This document shows positions 12,601 through 27,285 of a DNA stretch of 64,000 bases, piece after piece. The translations under genes were made by a program, and so were the position numbers. The notes below the pieces were generated by a model. That model was not told where the DNA came from, made no database searches, and was given only the letters and a program-made list of their open reading frames with translations. How positions within the stretch are numbered: position 1 is the first letter of the stretch; the number at the start of each line of letters is the position of its first letter. This DNA is from Todiramphus chloris collaris (lineage: Eukaryota; Chordata; Aves; Coraciiformes; Alcedinidae): the NCBI GenBank assembly GCA_025345505.1, contig JANVCC010000012.1, forward strand, positions 12,685,970 to 12,749,969. Direction: 5' to 3'.

Positions 12601-15600
12601 CCTTTTCTCGTGTGGGAGCTCATATGGTAGAGATCCTGTCAATTACCATCAGATAAAGAATTGATTTACAGTAATTTCTAAAAATAAAAGTGGTAGTCAA
12701 TTTAGAGTTTGTATTCAACAGAGAAGGGAAGGAAAGATTGGATCGTAGGTTTGCACATAAAAGTGCAGTTCAGAGAACCATTTGTCACATTATCAGAATG
12801 TTAGAAGTAAAAAAATATGATTCAGGTACAACATAATCTGTTGCATTCTCTACATAAACCTCCCCTTCAGCTGTTAAATGAAGGACACCACCCATTCTAA
12901 TTACCAGTAACTTACTGTGAACCTTATTTAGTTCTTTAAATTTATCTTTATCCAATTTAGCTTCATCACAAGGCCAATGTTCATCTGAATCATTCCTGTG
13001 GGATTAATGTTTTACAGTCAATTAGGCACTCATTAGCTACTAGCCAGTAGAAATCAGGAATTTTCTTGGTTTAACTGTTGATCAATAGATTAACCCTGTT
13101 ATTCCTCATTCATTTTGTAGACACTTAAAAATTCATAGAAAGATCCTTTCAGTCCTCTTGGAAAAATGCTGTAAACCAAATGAATAGGACATGGTACACA
13201 TTTCTTCCACTGATGTCAAAATCAGTGTAAGAAAATTCACAGATTTATTATTTCATTAGGTTTAATTTTTCTTCCTTGTCTATGTTGACATGGAAATTGG
13301 TTTTTTTTTTTTTTTTTTTTCTCATATGATGTCTGATTCTACATGCTGCTGTATTCAAGTCTATATTCTGGAATCAGTCAGTATTAGCATATTCTTTCAC
13401 TTAAGTACATTCATTGAAAATAATGGAACACTTTGTTTTTCAGTTATACAGATTACTCATATGTCTAAATATACTCAAGTAATTTTCAATCATTTCTGCT
13501 TTTATTTCCGGCAATTTTTTATTTCCTATGTTTTCTTTTCCTTCAACATATGGAGATTTTTCACGTTTATTATGCTATAATGGAAACCAGATTCAGTCTT
13601 CTGATTTCTGATTTCCCTAAAGCTTCTGAGAGCTGGAAAAAAAAATAATTGAGACTTATTTAAAAAGACCAGTCTAATGTAGGCTGATTCTCCTCACTTG
13701 CACCAATTTAACAGGGTCTTCCTGACTCTTATAGAGTTATTATCTGCTGATTACTCATGAGTCAGACCTTCAGACAAAGGTCTGATATAGCAATGCTAAT
13801 AGGAATCTAAATTGCTATATTATGTATTTTAATAAGTGCTAGAGACAAGTCAATGGAAATTACTGTGATAGCGGTGATTTGATTTAAAAAAAAAAAAAAT
13901 CTAAGATGAGTCTATGGGTCTTAAAATTAATTGGAATGACTTGCAATCAAATGACATGCAAGCAAGTGTAATTTGAGCATTCCACAGTGGATTTCAAGGG
14001 TTTGTCTGAGATTCACAGGAACAAATGATACAATAAATAGAATAGTGGAATAGAATATACATGTATAAGACATGGTCTTTGAAGAAAGAATGAGAACTTT
14101 TAACACAGACATACATTTCTTCTTATTATTACTACTTTTAAGGTGTATTTTAATAGTAACAGTCTAAGGACTTTTTTAGTTTAATTTAGATTTTGTAGTT
14201 TAATTTATGTCTGATTTTTTTTTTATTTTTTTTCCTTTTGGATTTGGGAACCTTTTACCTTTATTGCATTATTTTCATACACCAGTTCTTGATTCCAGGC
14301 ATTTATCTGCTGCATATCCAAAATCTTACCCTAACACTGAGGACTGATCCTGTGACCTGAAAACAGTAGAAGGTGTTGAAGGTAAATAAATCAACACAGT
14401 TCTACTGCACAAGCATTCAGAGGTACATGAAGACTTATGCTAGTTTTGTGTGCTGTAGTTCACTCTAGCTCGGTCAGGCTGGAGGTAGTTCTTCTTAACT
14501 GTGTGCAACCATTAAAGATCTTTTATAGTGTAAAAGCCCAGTGGCTTTTCTACTACAGGCAAATTTAGATATGGTTACAGAATGGCATATGTTGGAACTC
14601 CTTTCCCTGTATCTTTCAAACTTTGCATTGTATAGTTGTAGCCTATGTTTGGTCATGAATATCTTGGATTAGAAGGCTATTTCTTTTAAAACACACACCC
14701 CACTCCCCCAAGTGCATGCAAATTATCTTAAAATCTCTATTAACCAGCAGATATGACACTTCTAAGCCACGAGTGCATTTTCAGTGTTCTCATTTTTCCA
14801 TTCATCAGTGTTAATCCCTGGTATTTCTTGAAAACATCTGCTAGTAACTATATTTTATTTCCAAGATGCCTAGAAAACATGGAAAATCTCTTTAAAACAT
14901 ACTGTTTCCTTTATTAGAGTTAGTTAAAAGCCTCTAGTTTCTGTCTTCCATGCTATTTATTTTTGTGATTTTCATTTTAATAAGTATAAATGCACAAAAC
15001 TGGAACATAGTATTTCCTGTTTCACTTGGCTACTATTTCTTAAAGTCCTAAAAATAGAATGGGCAGGCATATGAGCAATATTATTATCTACTCATGCTAG
15101 AATTTTGTTGCTATTTTACTTACTCTGTTATGCAGTCTGCAGAACAGTGTGAGTTTTGCTTCTATTGCCAAATCCTTTTTTCTTTTTTCCAGTATATGTC
15201 TGTAGCATAAACAATGCATTCACCTCCTTCCCCTTTTTCCCCTAGCCTCCATTACTTTCATTATGATGGTTTCTGTAAGCTGCTTGTTTTCCTGTGCTAT
15301 GTAAATCATTCAGTGTTTTCCTGCCTCTTCATGTGACTACTGTTTTAATATCATCAGCGTTATTATTTACAGCATGATCCCTGCCATAACTTTGACTTGT
15401 GATGCACAGATTCAGTCATGCTTGATCCACTCTTTATTTGATCTTGATATCAAATTTCCAGATGTTCTGTTTCTCATGTATACTCTCTGTAGCACATAAA
15501 ACATCACTAATTCCTGTGCTGAACAGTATCAATAGATTTAATAGTTTGTTTGGTTTTTTTTAATAGAACTGGATTACATTTAAATGGAATTCATTAAACA

Positions 15601-17040
15601 ACTTCTTAAAAAAAAAAAAAAGACACAAAAAACCCCACAAAACAAAACAATAAACCCTTTTGCTATTAGCTTCTATGTATTCAGAACCATTTACAAAAGC
15701 TGCCTGCCAGTACAATTTTAAATCCATTATAAAATTAATCCATGTGTCTAAGTTTCTAGGAGCTGTTCGTTCTTGCTAAATCAAACTCTGAACATCTGTG
15801 TGCACACTTGTGCATAATTCCTGTAACAAGGATAAATGTAAGACAAATATCATCCAACAAATTATTCTGTGGAATTAATTTTGAAAGTAAAATAGCAGTT
15901 AGGAGAGAAAATTAAGTCTATAAAGGGTACTTTAGTAGAAATTCTTACTATACAAGCAAAGAAATATTTGATAGTATGAAGTTTGTACTTTCCAAAATGT
16001 TTAGGTAAGGCAAACTCAGTGTATATTTATAGAAATAAAACATTTCTCAGCTCTTTAGTTGTTCATACTTTAAAGAAATATGAGATGCTACAGGTAATAT
16101 GCATTATTACTTTTGGGTTTTTTTTACAATAGAATAACCTTTTAAAAAGCATCTTTCAAAGCTAATAGAAATTGGAAAATGAAACACTACAGCATCTTTA
16201 CATGTTGTTCATTTAAGGAAAAGGATAATTCACGTTTACAGGAAGTATAAATCATATGTTTTAATGTAATAATTTCTTAATTTAATATCTTTTCCTAAGT
16301 TTATTATAAGATTATTTATTTTATTTCAAAGTTCCTTTTGTATAAATGTGATAAGTCACACAACCAGTACCATTTCAGACATCCACTGATGCTGAAAATA
16401 GCAAGGTTTTGTTTTTTTTTTTCAGTGATAATAAATTCTGGTTTTTGAATTGAAAATATTAAGTATTTATTCTTCATAATTATAAAAACAGTATTGCAGT
16501 AAACCCAGGTTGCTCTCAGAGATTTCATTAACTGGAATGAAAAGTGTTGTAGTCCACCTGAGGGAAGCAGAAATGTTTGTGAGGTTTAAAGAATCTGAGG
16601 AGAAATCCACTCTCTTATTTCTGTTTTTTAGTGATTTTAAAGGGATCATTACTGCTGAGTTTGTCACTTTTCTTTTTGTATAAATGACAAATTGTTTCAT
16701 AGCAATGTTTCCTTCCAAGGTTTGAATTAAAAAAGGAGTTAAGTAGAAGAGTAAAGCAGTTCCTGATACAAAACAAATAAAATAGTGCTGTATTTGAAAA
16801 AAGGCATATTAATAATTCGGATGTCAAAAAAATAGAATTTCTTCCCCTTTTTGATAATCAGTATTTCTTTCTTCCTTGTCTACAATTATAAAATATTGCA
16901 ACACTGGTGGGTCAATTCCGGACTTTGCTAAATAGTTTTTGAATGGAAGCATGGTCTTGTGCTTTGAAATATGAACATTAATTACTGAGAAAAGCAAATT
17001 CAGCTCCTTGTCTTGGTGAAAAGGAAAGCATTTGAGAAAT
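9621..17040. other. long non-coding AT-rich interval
   Basis: No host gene, RNA gene or recognisable transposon is seen. Simple tracts include T20 at 13301-13320, A14 at 13886-13899 and an A/C-rich stretch at about 15608-15652. All reading frames are under 100 residues, AT-driven and without known motifs; the frame at 13290-13580 begins in the T-run. Confidence 0.6.
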
Positions 17041-17044
17041 GAAG

Positions 17045-17263
17045 AAAATGAACCAGGGGAGGTTCAGGCTGGATATTAAGAAGCATTTCTTTATGGAAAG
17101 GGTTGTCAGGCATTGGAATGACCTGCCCCTGGAGGTGTTTAAGAGGAGGTTGGATGTTGTGCTTAGGGACATGGTTTAGTGGTTTTTGATAGGGTTAGGA
17201 GTAAGGTTCGACTTGATGATCTTCCAGCTGGAACTGTTCTATAGTTGTATGATTCTATAAAAC
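17045..17263 (+). mobile_element. CR1 LINE 3' end (last ORF2 codons and 3' tail)
   Basis: Plus-strand CR1 3' end. The translation starts [20 protein letters not shown] and runs on to [16 protein letters not shown]-stop, the C-terminus of CR1 ORF2, with about eight residues (the usual VVESPS region) missing between LPLE and the start of EVFK. It is followed by the CR1 3' untranslated region (GACTTGATGATCTT) and a terminal GTATGATTCTATAA. The copy is about 0.22 kb, heavily 5'-truncated. Its end, VVLRDMV, differs from the FLCDLI end of the copy at 1381, so at least two CR1 subfamilies are present. Confidence 0.93.
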
Positions 17264-20200
17264 TGAAAATTATGGTAAATGCAGTTAAATGTGAGCCTTA
17301 TACCTGACCTGGAGGTGCCATCTGTGCAGTATGAAACTAGTAAGACTTCTAGTCTCAGCTTTATCTTTTTCATGACAAAGATCCTTTGTTACTGAGTACA
17401 TTTTCAAGATACAAATACATCTATTATTAACAAGTTCTCTGCTGAAAAAAGTATCTACATTGTTTGTTAGCATTGCAATATGAAACTACTTACTTTTTTC
17501 ATTTGCATGGATAATAAAAATTGAAATGAGCAATATCTTTTAAAACTTTTCTCACCTTTATTTGAGCTTTGCTTTTTCCAGTTGTCCATAGGAGAGAGAA
17601 AAGAGAAGAAACTTTGTCAGTTTTACCTCAGTGTGAATTTGAGTGGCAAAAGTTGGGGAAGTGCTCCAACTGTGAATCATTTGTCTGCTAATCTGCCCTC
17701 TTAGAATTATTAAAGAGATATTTTCCCAAAAGCCAGGAAGCCAGGAGGAATGATCAGTGGCATTGAATAACACTCAGGAAGAGCTTAATTTCCTTTGTAG
17801 GTGGCCAGTGAATGTCAGGGAATTTACCAGATTAGGTGCCTAAGCACTCTGGAAGGCTTGCTGCTGTGTCACAGGAATATCCCTTGGCATTTCATAAACT
17901 CATAGAAAGGATTCTACAAATGTATAAATACATGTACTTTTTTCTGTTCTGAATACTAGGTATTATACTGAAGAACAAGATAAAAAAATGGGATAAAATA
18001 TTCTGCTTATTTTTCTCACCCCAGACTTGTGCACAAAGGCAGACTAAGGCTGAATTTAGGGAGCTGCGTAAATCCTTTAATTTTCACCATTTTGATTGCA
18101 TTCAGTAACTGAACAGAAAGTAAAAAGAAGCTGTTAGTCATTGATGACTTTTCAAAAAGTCAGGCTGTGTGTTTAGATAGTAAGAGTTAGGCCTAGAAAG
18201 CTGCTTTATGGAAGTCACAAAAATACAGTTTATTTTAATTGTCCTTCATGGAACTGTCACCCATCCATTAATAAGGTAATAATAACAATAATAATAGATC
18301 TACTGCAGTCTTGTTGAGCAAGCAAAGATCTGTTTGAAAGCATACAGAACATCTAATATTATGATCTATTTTCATTCAATTCTTCTATGATTTTCCTAAC
18401 TGTAGAAGGAGACTTAAAATAGAACATTACATGCTATAGATTTATAATTCGCACTTGTTGTATCAAGAAGTTTGAATTAAAACAGCTTTTCCATTTCTGC
18501 ATGTTTTTCTGTGTGTATATGGATCTCTGTCCTGCTATATCCTTTTTTCCCCACACTGACTTCTTATATTAAGATAATTCCACCACAATAATCCCTAGAC
18601 ATGAATGTAATTTTGAATAATTTAAAGGACTGAGAATAGCAAATCTGCATGTTAAAAAAAAAATAAAACCAAAACCACAACGTTTACTTCCTGATTTTTT
18701 TCCATATAATATATGACATCTTCTTCATAACTTTAGGCATATCAAGTGCATGCAGGAAAATAAAAACTGTAAGCCCATTTGCTCAGCTCAACATTGTCTA
18801 GATTACTGGTTGGTGATTTAACTTGTTCTCACAAGGGAATTTCCTTTTCATGTAGTGGAAACGGAAAAAATTTACTCCAGGACCCACACATGGTCTACAT
18901 TTTTTTCATTTTCTTCTTAAACCACATGTCTTTGACAGTTGGATATAACAGAAGGAGTAGCATGTCTTTCTGTAGTTTTTATTATAATATCCTTTTTGTT
19001 TGTTTTCTGTTTGATACAATACTAGTGACTCCTGATTTCTGAAAGCTTAAGTGGTTATTCAATATCTTAAAGAAAAAGAAAAGAGAATAACAATCTTTGC
19101 TTATAACTTTTTGGAGAATAATTCAAAACCCTGTGGCATAATTTGAAAGACATCGGCAAGATGTTTTGGTTTGGTTTTAAGTTGTATTTATACTTTGCTA
19201 TTGACAGTATCTTCTTGTGAACTTCTGAAGATATTTTTTATTCTTGTCAATATTGTTGTTACAGATACGGTAAACTGTGATCTTTTTAATCTAATTGTGT
19301 TCTGCGGGAACACAAATAAGCAGTCACTTAGAATAGTTTCTTTTCTTTTTTTACATCCTGATAATGTAGCTCTGGTAGTAATGCATGAGCTTTTACTGCT
19401 GGCAGTGCATGACCACAGAACAAAACATTTTGTGTGGACATAGATATTTGCTTCTTACCTTTAGAAAAAGCAAGAGGAAATTGATGAAGAAAAAGACTTT
19501 GAGGTAAAGAAAGCACTACTCCACTGAAGTACATAACAGAAAATTGGCTGTGGTTTTACTCCTAAAGCTGCTCAGTAGTGAAATGGAGAAAATAAGGAAG
19601 ATAAATCTCTTCCTAGATCTTATAGTATCATATTGCCAAATATGAGAGCCTAAAATAATTACTTTTTACTTTTCAAAGTAGATTTACTTCACCTTTTCCC
19701 TGTAGTATACAATTCTCTTTTTTGCAGCTCACTCAAAATTAATGAATACTACCAGTGCATCTTTTAATTTTTACAGGGTTTTGTTTTTTTTTTTTTTACT
19801 AGATAATGACAAAGAAAAGAATAAAATAAAAGAAAAAAGATAGTTCCATGCATGTTAGCTTTGGAAGGGTTTCAGTTAAGATGGAGAAGAAATAATGGGA
19901 AAAATAAAAAAAGTGCAACACATGATGTGTATACATGAATACTGAGCATAAAAGCCCTCCAGACTTCGTGTATTATTTCAAAGTTATAAAATGGTCACTA
20001 AATGAGTGTACATTTGTTATCTGTCTTTCATCTCCTTTTTTTCAGATTGTAAATCAAAACATTTGAAGAAACTGTTCTTTGTCTAGAAAGGACTTATATG
20101 AGTATCATGTTACTATAGAATGAGATTAGATTATTAATAGGAGTTCAATAATGCATAATTAATTATTTTCTTCAATTACTTCTTTAATTGTGTTTTCAAG

Positions 20201-21767
20201 ATTAATTTCTGTTAGATGGAGGTTCTTTCAAGTTTAGGGAAATATTAAATATCACAAGGAAAAACTTGAGACTGGATTCTGATTCTCAAATTCCATTTAT
20301 AGCTGTCATCATTAAAACCGTTTTCAAATCTTTATTATACAATTTATAGCAGATTCCCTTATAAAATTTGCAAACAAAACCAGAATGCATTCTTCATATT
20401 TCATGTAATTTCCACTTTTCTGTCCCTTCAACTTGATCCAAGGGATGGTGTGGGTACAAGTTTGGTTATGTTACAGCTGTGTGCCTGTCCTTTTCAAGAA
20501 GCTGACAAGGTAACACTTTGGGAAATTAAGTGAAAGATAACTTTTTCTTCTTCTTCTTTTTTGGTTTTTTTTTTTTTTTTTTCTTTTTGTACATATTTCA
20601 TCAGCTCACAATAAGCAGAAGTGAAAATGCAATCATATCAAGTAAGACATTTCCCGAAGTCTCCTCAAAGTCCTAGGGAACTGATGGAGTTGCTGCAATA
20701 AGAATATTTATAGTCTTTGTTCATATTTGAGATAGTGTTATTCATGTGCATCAGTTTTTAAGACTAGTTTTGAGAGAATGGTAAGCATCACTATCTATTC
20801 CAATTCATGAAAAAAAGTGAGGTATGGTCTTTTTTTCACCTTTAGGACAAGAAGCATAATGTGAACTCCTGCAACAAGGGAGTATTTATAGATTCTAGCT
20901 CCTACTATGAGAGAGAAAAAAAAAACAGCATAAACTACTTGTGGAACTTCTGTTTTGTTGGCGGATGGTAAAGGATTTATCTTCATTAGGACCCTGGGAC
21001 ATTTCCTAATAATATGGAATATTTTTCACTGGTGCTGGATAACGTATTATTCTTTCAATTACACTTAAAATAGATTCACTTAACTTACATGTGTTTTACT
21101 ATAAAGATGTTATCTGTAGTATTGCTCTGTTAATTTATACACTTTCCTGATAATGGGAAGTGGAAGTATTTCAGATATTTCTGGTTGAAATAAAGATATT
21201 TCAATGGAAATAAAAATAGAGAGTTGTTCATATTTTAAAATATTTTATGCTTTTATGCTTAATGAACAGTATATGAATAATTTGAAATGTTAGGTAACTT
21301 AAAGGTAGGAGGAATTTTTGTCAAAATTAAAATTTGCATCCTCTTTAGCAGCATCTCAAATGATATGTAGCCAGTTTGGTGTTGCTACATAATCCTTATA
21401 ACCTCTCCTGAGATTTAAAGAATACATTTCAGGAGTATTGCACTGCAAACCCTTTCTACTTTGAAAAGCTCTTTGTTCTGCCAGAAGACAGACAATGCAT
21501 TTTATCTCTGTTGGAAAGTGAATAGCTCAGCAAGATTTGCTCTAAGAAGGTCAAGTATTGTCTAAGATTGTACCTCTTGTTCTACCCATACATTTTTGCA
21601 TGATCTGAGAATTATTCCTGAGCTAGTCTATAAATAAACTAAGTCACAGCTTGTTGAAATCCAGATTTTTAAATACATTCAGTTTGGGAAATAAACAAGT
21701 GGTTTTAGAAATAGTTAAGGACAGAATCACAGTGGGTTTGCATAAACATTTATATATGATCTAGTAT
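17264..21767. other. non-coding AT-rich interval
   Basis: No gene is recognised. There is a T18 run at 20565-20582 inside a longer pyrimidine-rich stretch. Reading frames at 18779-19042 and 19171-19443 (+) are 87-90 residues, leucine- and phenylalanine-rich as expected of AT-rich chance frames. Confidence 0.6.
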
Positions 21768-21856
21768 AGGTGATCCTTCTCTGGCAGAGGGATTGGACTA
21801 GATGATCTTTCGAGGTCCCTTCCAGCCCCTGACATTCTGTGATTCAGTGATTCTAA
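21768..21856 (+). mobile_element. CR1 LINE 3' terminal fragment
   Basis: Short plus-strand piece of the CR1 3' untranslated region. It shows the conserved series TTGGACTAGATGATCTTT, AGGTCCCTTCCAGCCC, then TTCTGTGATTCAGTGATTCT as the terminal tail. No coding part remains. Confidence 0.9.
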
Positions 21857-24800
21857 TACAAATTGAATCTGATATACATGATAACATGATGCAATTCTTA
21901 ACACTTAATTTGGACAGTCTCTTTGCAATTTTAAGTATCAAAATCAGTTTATGTATTACTATACTGCTAGAGTTCAGTTGATGAGACTGACTTTTCAGAA
22001 TTTAGCAGTCTGTAAGTATCTTAGTTTGTGTGAGATCTATGCAGTAGTGAATTAGTCTTTCCTGTCCGTTTAGACTTTACCACTACAATACAAAATTGAC
22101 TGCACATGCAATTAACAATTAAAGACTGTTTACTTAGATTTTAAGAGCCCTGTTTCAGGATTTCATGTGTAGAATAAATAGATTCAATATAGAGTGAAGA
22201 ATGCTTTCATGACCTAATTAGCTATTTTTTCATCATTTCCCTAAAATTTGGGAAAAAAACCCAACCCATAACTTCACATTTACTGACAAGGTCTTTGAAA
22301 ACATTTTGTATTATGCTCTAGCTACGCATTTGATTAAATCTTCCCATTAACAGTATTGAAAAGGTGTATTTACTGATAAGTGCAGCTAGGATAAAGTTAG
22401 GGAAGTAATTACAGTGCAGACTCTGTAACCTCTTACTACAACTATTCAATAACATTAACATTTTAACATCTTATCCTTTTTTTTTTTTTAAACTAACTCA
22501 CTTAATCAATGTTTGTCAGATTCACTAATTAAAATTTCATTATGTAATGATGTACCCCATAATGACAGCGGTTTTTTTCTCTTTTCACATGTGGAAAAAA
22601 TATTGTTGTGGTGTCATTTTTCCTGCCTTATTCTCCTAATTAGACTCCTGTCATCTTCCATGGTTATCAAAACACATTTATTGTTGCTTTTGTTTGATCC
22701 AGTAGAGCAGAGGAAATGGATTCAGCCAAATCTGATTTTCAAAACCAGAATCCTCAACTGATGCTTTGCTTTTAATAGTAAAACTGTATGTGGAATAATC
22801 AAAAATTAACCTTCTCTAGAAAACTGTGTTAATTCACAGTGATCAATATGAGACCAGACAAAGCTTTTTAATCAAAACAAAAGATGTGTTTTAATAAGAT
22901 TTATTAAATTAAAGCCTGAAGGTGAATATTGCATTATCTGATCTTTTATGATGCAAACTCTGAAATTCTGTGTAGTCACTTCTGTGCTTAATTACATATG
23001 TGGGTAATGAGAATGTATTTTTCAGAATTATAGCTACTGTTTTGTCTTCCTCTTAACATCTTCTCTGTAGTCACAGAATTTAGTTGTTTGTGCTTGGTTT
23101 TTTTTTTAACACAATAATGCAAAAACATAAGACAAATGAATTATTTCATACAATTGCTGAGTTTTGAGTTAAAGAAAAATAATGAACTGATGAATCAAGG
23201 GACAAGGAAATTGTGTTTTTTTCCTTGATCTTTTAATGCTCCACTAGAAGTTGAAAAAGAATAAAATAAAAATTAAAGTCACAAAAACATCAAAACAAAA
23301 AGGGTTTCTATTTATTTTTATGACAGGACACATATGCATCTATTGGCACAGTCATGTTTTGTATAAATAGTAGCAGAAAGTTAGGGGACATTACTGCTTT
23401 CTGAATACCCTATTATCAAGTCAGTAGTCTTTTCAACTAATAAGGTGATGGGTTTTTTTCACACTTGAAAAAAAAAATGCATTGTGTTTTAAATTGGAAT
23501 CTGTCTATATATAGGTCAATGTATGATGATTTGAATTGAATTGTAGAATTGTTAATGAGTCTATGTTTTTCTTCTTACTTTTCTTATAAATGAAATTGGG
23601 AATTTGTGTTTGTCACTTAAGAAATCTAAAGAACCTCTCCTAATTCTAACTTATTTAAAGAACATATTGTAACCAATATTCTATTCAGCCTTCTACAGTC
23701 TCCAAACCAACTCCTTTCATTGCGAAATCAAGGAAAACTATACACTTGTCAGCTTCTAGAAGCAAAATTTTTAGGGATATCAGATAATTTTTTTCAGACA
23801 TAGAAATCCTGAAGAGAATCAAAATACCTTCTAAAATACATATAGGGTTGCAGTTTAGTCTAGTTATTTTAACTTATAAAATCTCCAAAGCATGTAGCTA
23901 GGACCAAGACACTGTTTGATAAGAGCTACACCTAGTTAACACTAAAACTGTGACTTCTGTAGTATTTTTGTCTGTGAATATGGCTTTAGGGAACAGTGTA
24001 TGATGCTAGCATACTCTAAAATACAAAATTAAGTAGGATTAAACCAATTTGAACTAGCTGAGGAGTTGAAATTCATCATTTTTAAATCCCCAAAATTCAC
24101 TGGTTTACAGACCTTTACCATAGGATGTCACAAACGCCATCACCAAGAGAAGGATTTCATTTTCTTTCTTTCCAATTCCAGACAGTTCCAGAAACAGTGT
24201 AATACACCTGTTTAGAATGAACTGTCAGAGTATGACTGTGTGTCAAATGTATGGCCTCTGAAGAAAAATCATATATACATGTATATCACCAAAGTAAAAG
24301 GAGTTATAGAAAACAAGTTACTTGCAGCATTCCCAAAGAATACTGAGCTTTTTTGCAGCAGTCATCTTTGTGTCCATTCTCATGCTCTTTAACAATGCTA
24401 AATTGTTATCTTTCACTTCAGTAGAGAACATTGTTTCACTATGTTTCATGTTTAATTCTGGATTGTTCTTTTCTTCCAGAGTCATGCTAATAATATTTTG
24501 AGAGAATTGCTGAGAATAGGTTGAGTATCCTTTAACTAGGCCTATTCTATAGTGTAATTACACATTTGTCAGTGCTTGGGAGCTGTGGGGTGTCCTTCAT
24601 GCTCCACTTCTGAGGCTCTCAAAACTTTTTAAATCTGCCATATGGTGATATTTTGATTTGATTTGGATTAAATTGGATAATGTAACTCAGCTTGTTTAAT
24701 TTATGTACACTTTTTCATGAAATATGCATTACTTCACTCACCAAGATTGTAATGAATTATTTTTATTATAGCTTCTTGAAGTAGTAAGCTATGAGTACTG

Positions 24801-26744
24801 CTGAGGTGGCTATGAAATGGCAAAGAAAATAAAAAAAAAAGAGGTTTTTGGTTTTTTGTTTTTTTTGTGAAAGAATACAGACTGAATTTGGTTCAGACCT
24901 AACTTCTATAAATCATTATTTTGATTGAGAACTAATATTTGGTCTGTCCTCAGTTTGGGTTGTAATAGTATTCTTGGTTATAATCAAGGTAATAATCAAT
25001 TTTCAGTTGTAAACCAAATCATCCCAAATTATGACAGTGTTTTAACCCAGAAATCATATGATATACTACCTAATTATGTTCTTCCTTTAAACAAAAGAAA
25101 GGCAAAATTGTCAACTTTCTATTCAGCAGAACAGGTCTTCTTCAAAAGTCATAGAAGATAAAAGAGTTTGCATCAAGAAATTACACTAAAGATGCTTTAA
25201 TTCATGTTATGCATATTGTGCCTGAAAGATTTTACTACGTTTGCTGAACACAAACGTGTTCAGGGTTTGCCTGGGCCAAGTTAGGGTTTTGTTCTTCAGA
25301 AACTTTTGGATTCTTGTGAATGTTTTGCAACATGTTTTTTGAAAACTTTTATCTAGAAGGTTGCCAATGCCATAAAGAGGAATAAAATCTGTTTCAGCTA
25401 ATATGAACCTATTTCAATACTAAATGCATAAAGATTGATGTTACTTGTGGACATACTGCTATTGGTCTTTTTTTGGTTGATTTTTTTTTCTCCTACTTAG
25501 GCTCCTTGAAACTGAACTTGATTTGTTACTTCTTCCGTCTTGAAGATTATGTGAGTTAAGACAATGAGTGATACCATTCTGTGAACTCAACTCAAAGACT
25601 GGAAGGATTAAAATTATTTCCAATCAGTTTGAGGATTTTTAAAGTAGACTGTGTAAAGTTGTAGAATCTGTGCCTCCAACAGATTTTCCAGAGCCAAAGA
25701 CAACTGTCACATGTTATACAAAGTTTCTTTTATAAATCAAGAGTATTCTTTTTGGACAAGGAAGGTCTTTTTATCAGATTTCTTCAAAACATAAAGTGAA
25801 GATTTATTGCTGCATTTTTATTTATGTTACATCACAGTTAATAAAATTACACATTTATGAAGATAGTGCGATTAAGATAATTAAATGACCTGGAAAATGT
25901 TGCTTGCTTTTGTGTAAATCCTAGCAATACACTCATGTTTAGATCACGTATCAATTTCTTGCCTGTTTCCTTTCCTTATGTTAAATGAAGTTTCTATACT
26001 TGAAGTAGTGCTGTTTAATTTAAACAGTGGTGCAATCTAATTTTCCTCCATGCTGCAAGACCCTTAATATGGAAATATTCTCATAAGTAAAAGACTGCTG
26101 TGTACCAGCATATTCTTGCTCCCATATGAAAATACCTATGCTTCCATAAAGCACCGTTTAATAAAGAATGAATCCTCCCCTAGGAAGTGTGTCTATACTG
26201 GCACAGAAAAAACAATGCTACGTTTTAGTGTGCTAAGCCATAGGAGAGATGGACATGCAATGATTTTTCTTTCTTCCTTCTCCTTGTGCTGTTAGGATGA
26301 ATTAAATGCTTTGCTGAAATACCATGCTGACTGATTTCCAGTCTCCTTTCCTCTCTAATTCACACTGTTAAATGGCAGTGCTAAAGCAGGCTGCACCTCC
26401 CTCACAGTAGGAGGCACTGAGATGATGGCTATAGTGTTCCCCAGGAAGGAGCCAGCAGTGTTGAGACTGGAGCTGGAGAGCTAAATGGGAGAACAGGGAT
26501 CCTGTCATCTCAGAGAGAGCAAAAGACAAATGCTTCTTCTGAAATAAACAAAAAACAAATAGGCAGTCACTGACTAATGAAATTAAAGGAAGTAATTGTG
26601 CAGAATCTGTGCTGGCTGAAGCAGATCAGCTAGTACTGGGAATTCCCACCAAGAATGCTGTATATAATGATACCATCTGTTTTTCTATATATGACTTTAT
26701 ATATATATATAGGGTTTTTTTTTTAAAATAACATGTGACTATTT
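21857..26744. other. non-coding AT-rich interval
   Basis: No gene is recognised. A modestly GC-richer patch around 26390-26520 has no identifiable element. Small reading frames at 22513-22761 and 24925-25161 show no known motif. Confidence 0.6.
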
Positions 26745-27285
26745 GATCTTCACTGGGGAGATTATTCTAATGGCTGATTGTTCTCATCATGAAAAATTTC
26801 TCTTGTGTCCATTTGGAATCTCCCCATGAGTAACTTGTACCCCCATTAATGTTTCTCTTTCCTATGTGACTGTGTATAAAAAGGGAGTCTACAGCTTTGT
26901 AGCCACTGTTTAAATTCTGGAATATGCTGATAAGGGCTGTCCTAAGCCTTCTTTTCTCAAGGCTGAACAAACCCAGTTCTCTCAGCCTTTCGTCGTACAG
27001 CAGCTTTGTAGTCTGTGATCATCTTTGTGGCCCTTTTCTACACCCTCTACAGCCTGTCTGCATATTTTCTTGTATAATGGGGACCAAAACTGAATACAGC
27101 ATTATAGGTGTGGACAGACAAGTGCTGAGTAGAGTGAGATAATGCCCTCTTTTTCTCTGCTGGTGATGTCCTTGTTGGTTCAACCCAGCATCCTGTTGGC
27201 TTCCTTTGCCACAGCAGCACACTGTTAGTTCATATTGAGTTTGTTGTCCACCAGGACCCCCAGGTCCCTTTCCACAGAGGGAATA
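26745..27285 (-). mobile_element. CR1 LINE fragment, diverged
   Basis: Minus-strand CR1 piece. The signature MFSLEKRRLRTALISIFQNL (26970 downward) matches the C-terminal region of CR1 ORF2. Farther up, the DNA follows the CR1 series read on the + strand as GATCATCTTTGTGGCCC, TTGGTTCAACCCAGCATCC, and CAGGACCCCCAGGTCC. The 3' terminal tail is missing near 26745, and the 5' edge breaks off near 27285. The protein frame is interrupted. The C-terminal part differs from the copies at 1381 and 38288, suggesting an older or different subfamily. Confidence 0.85.
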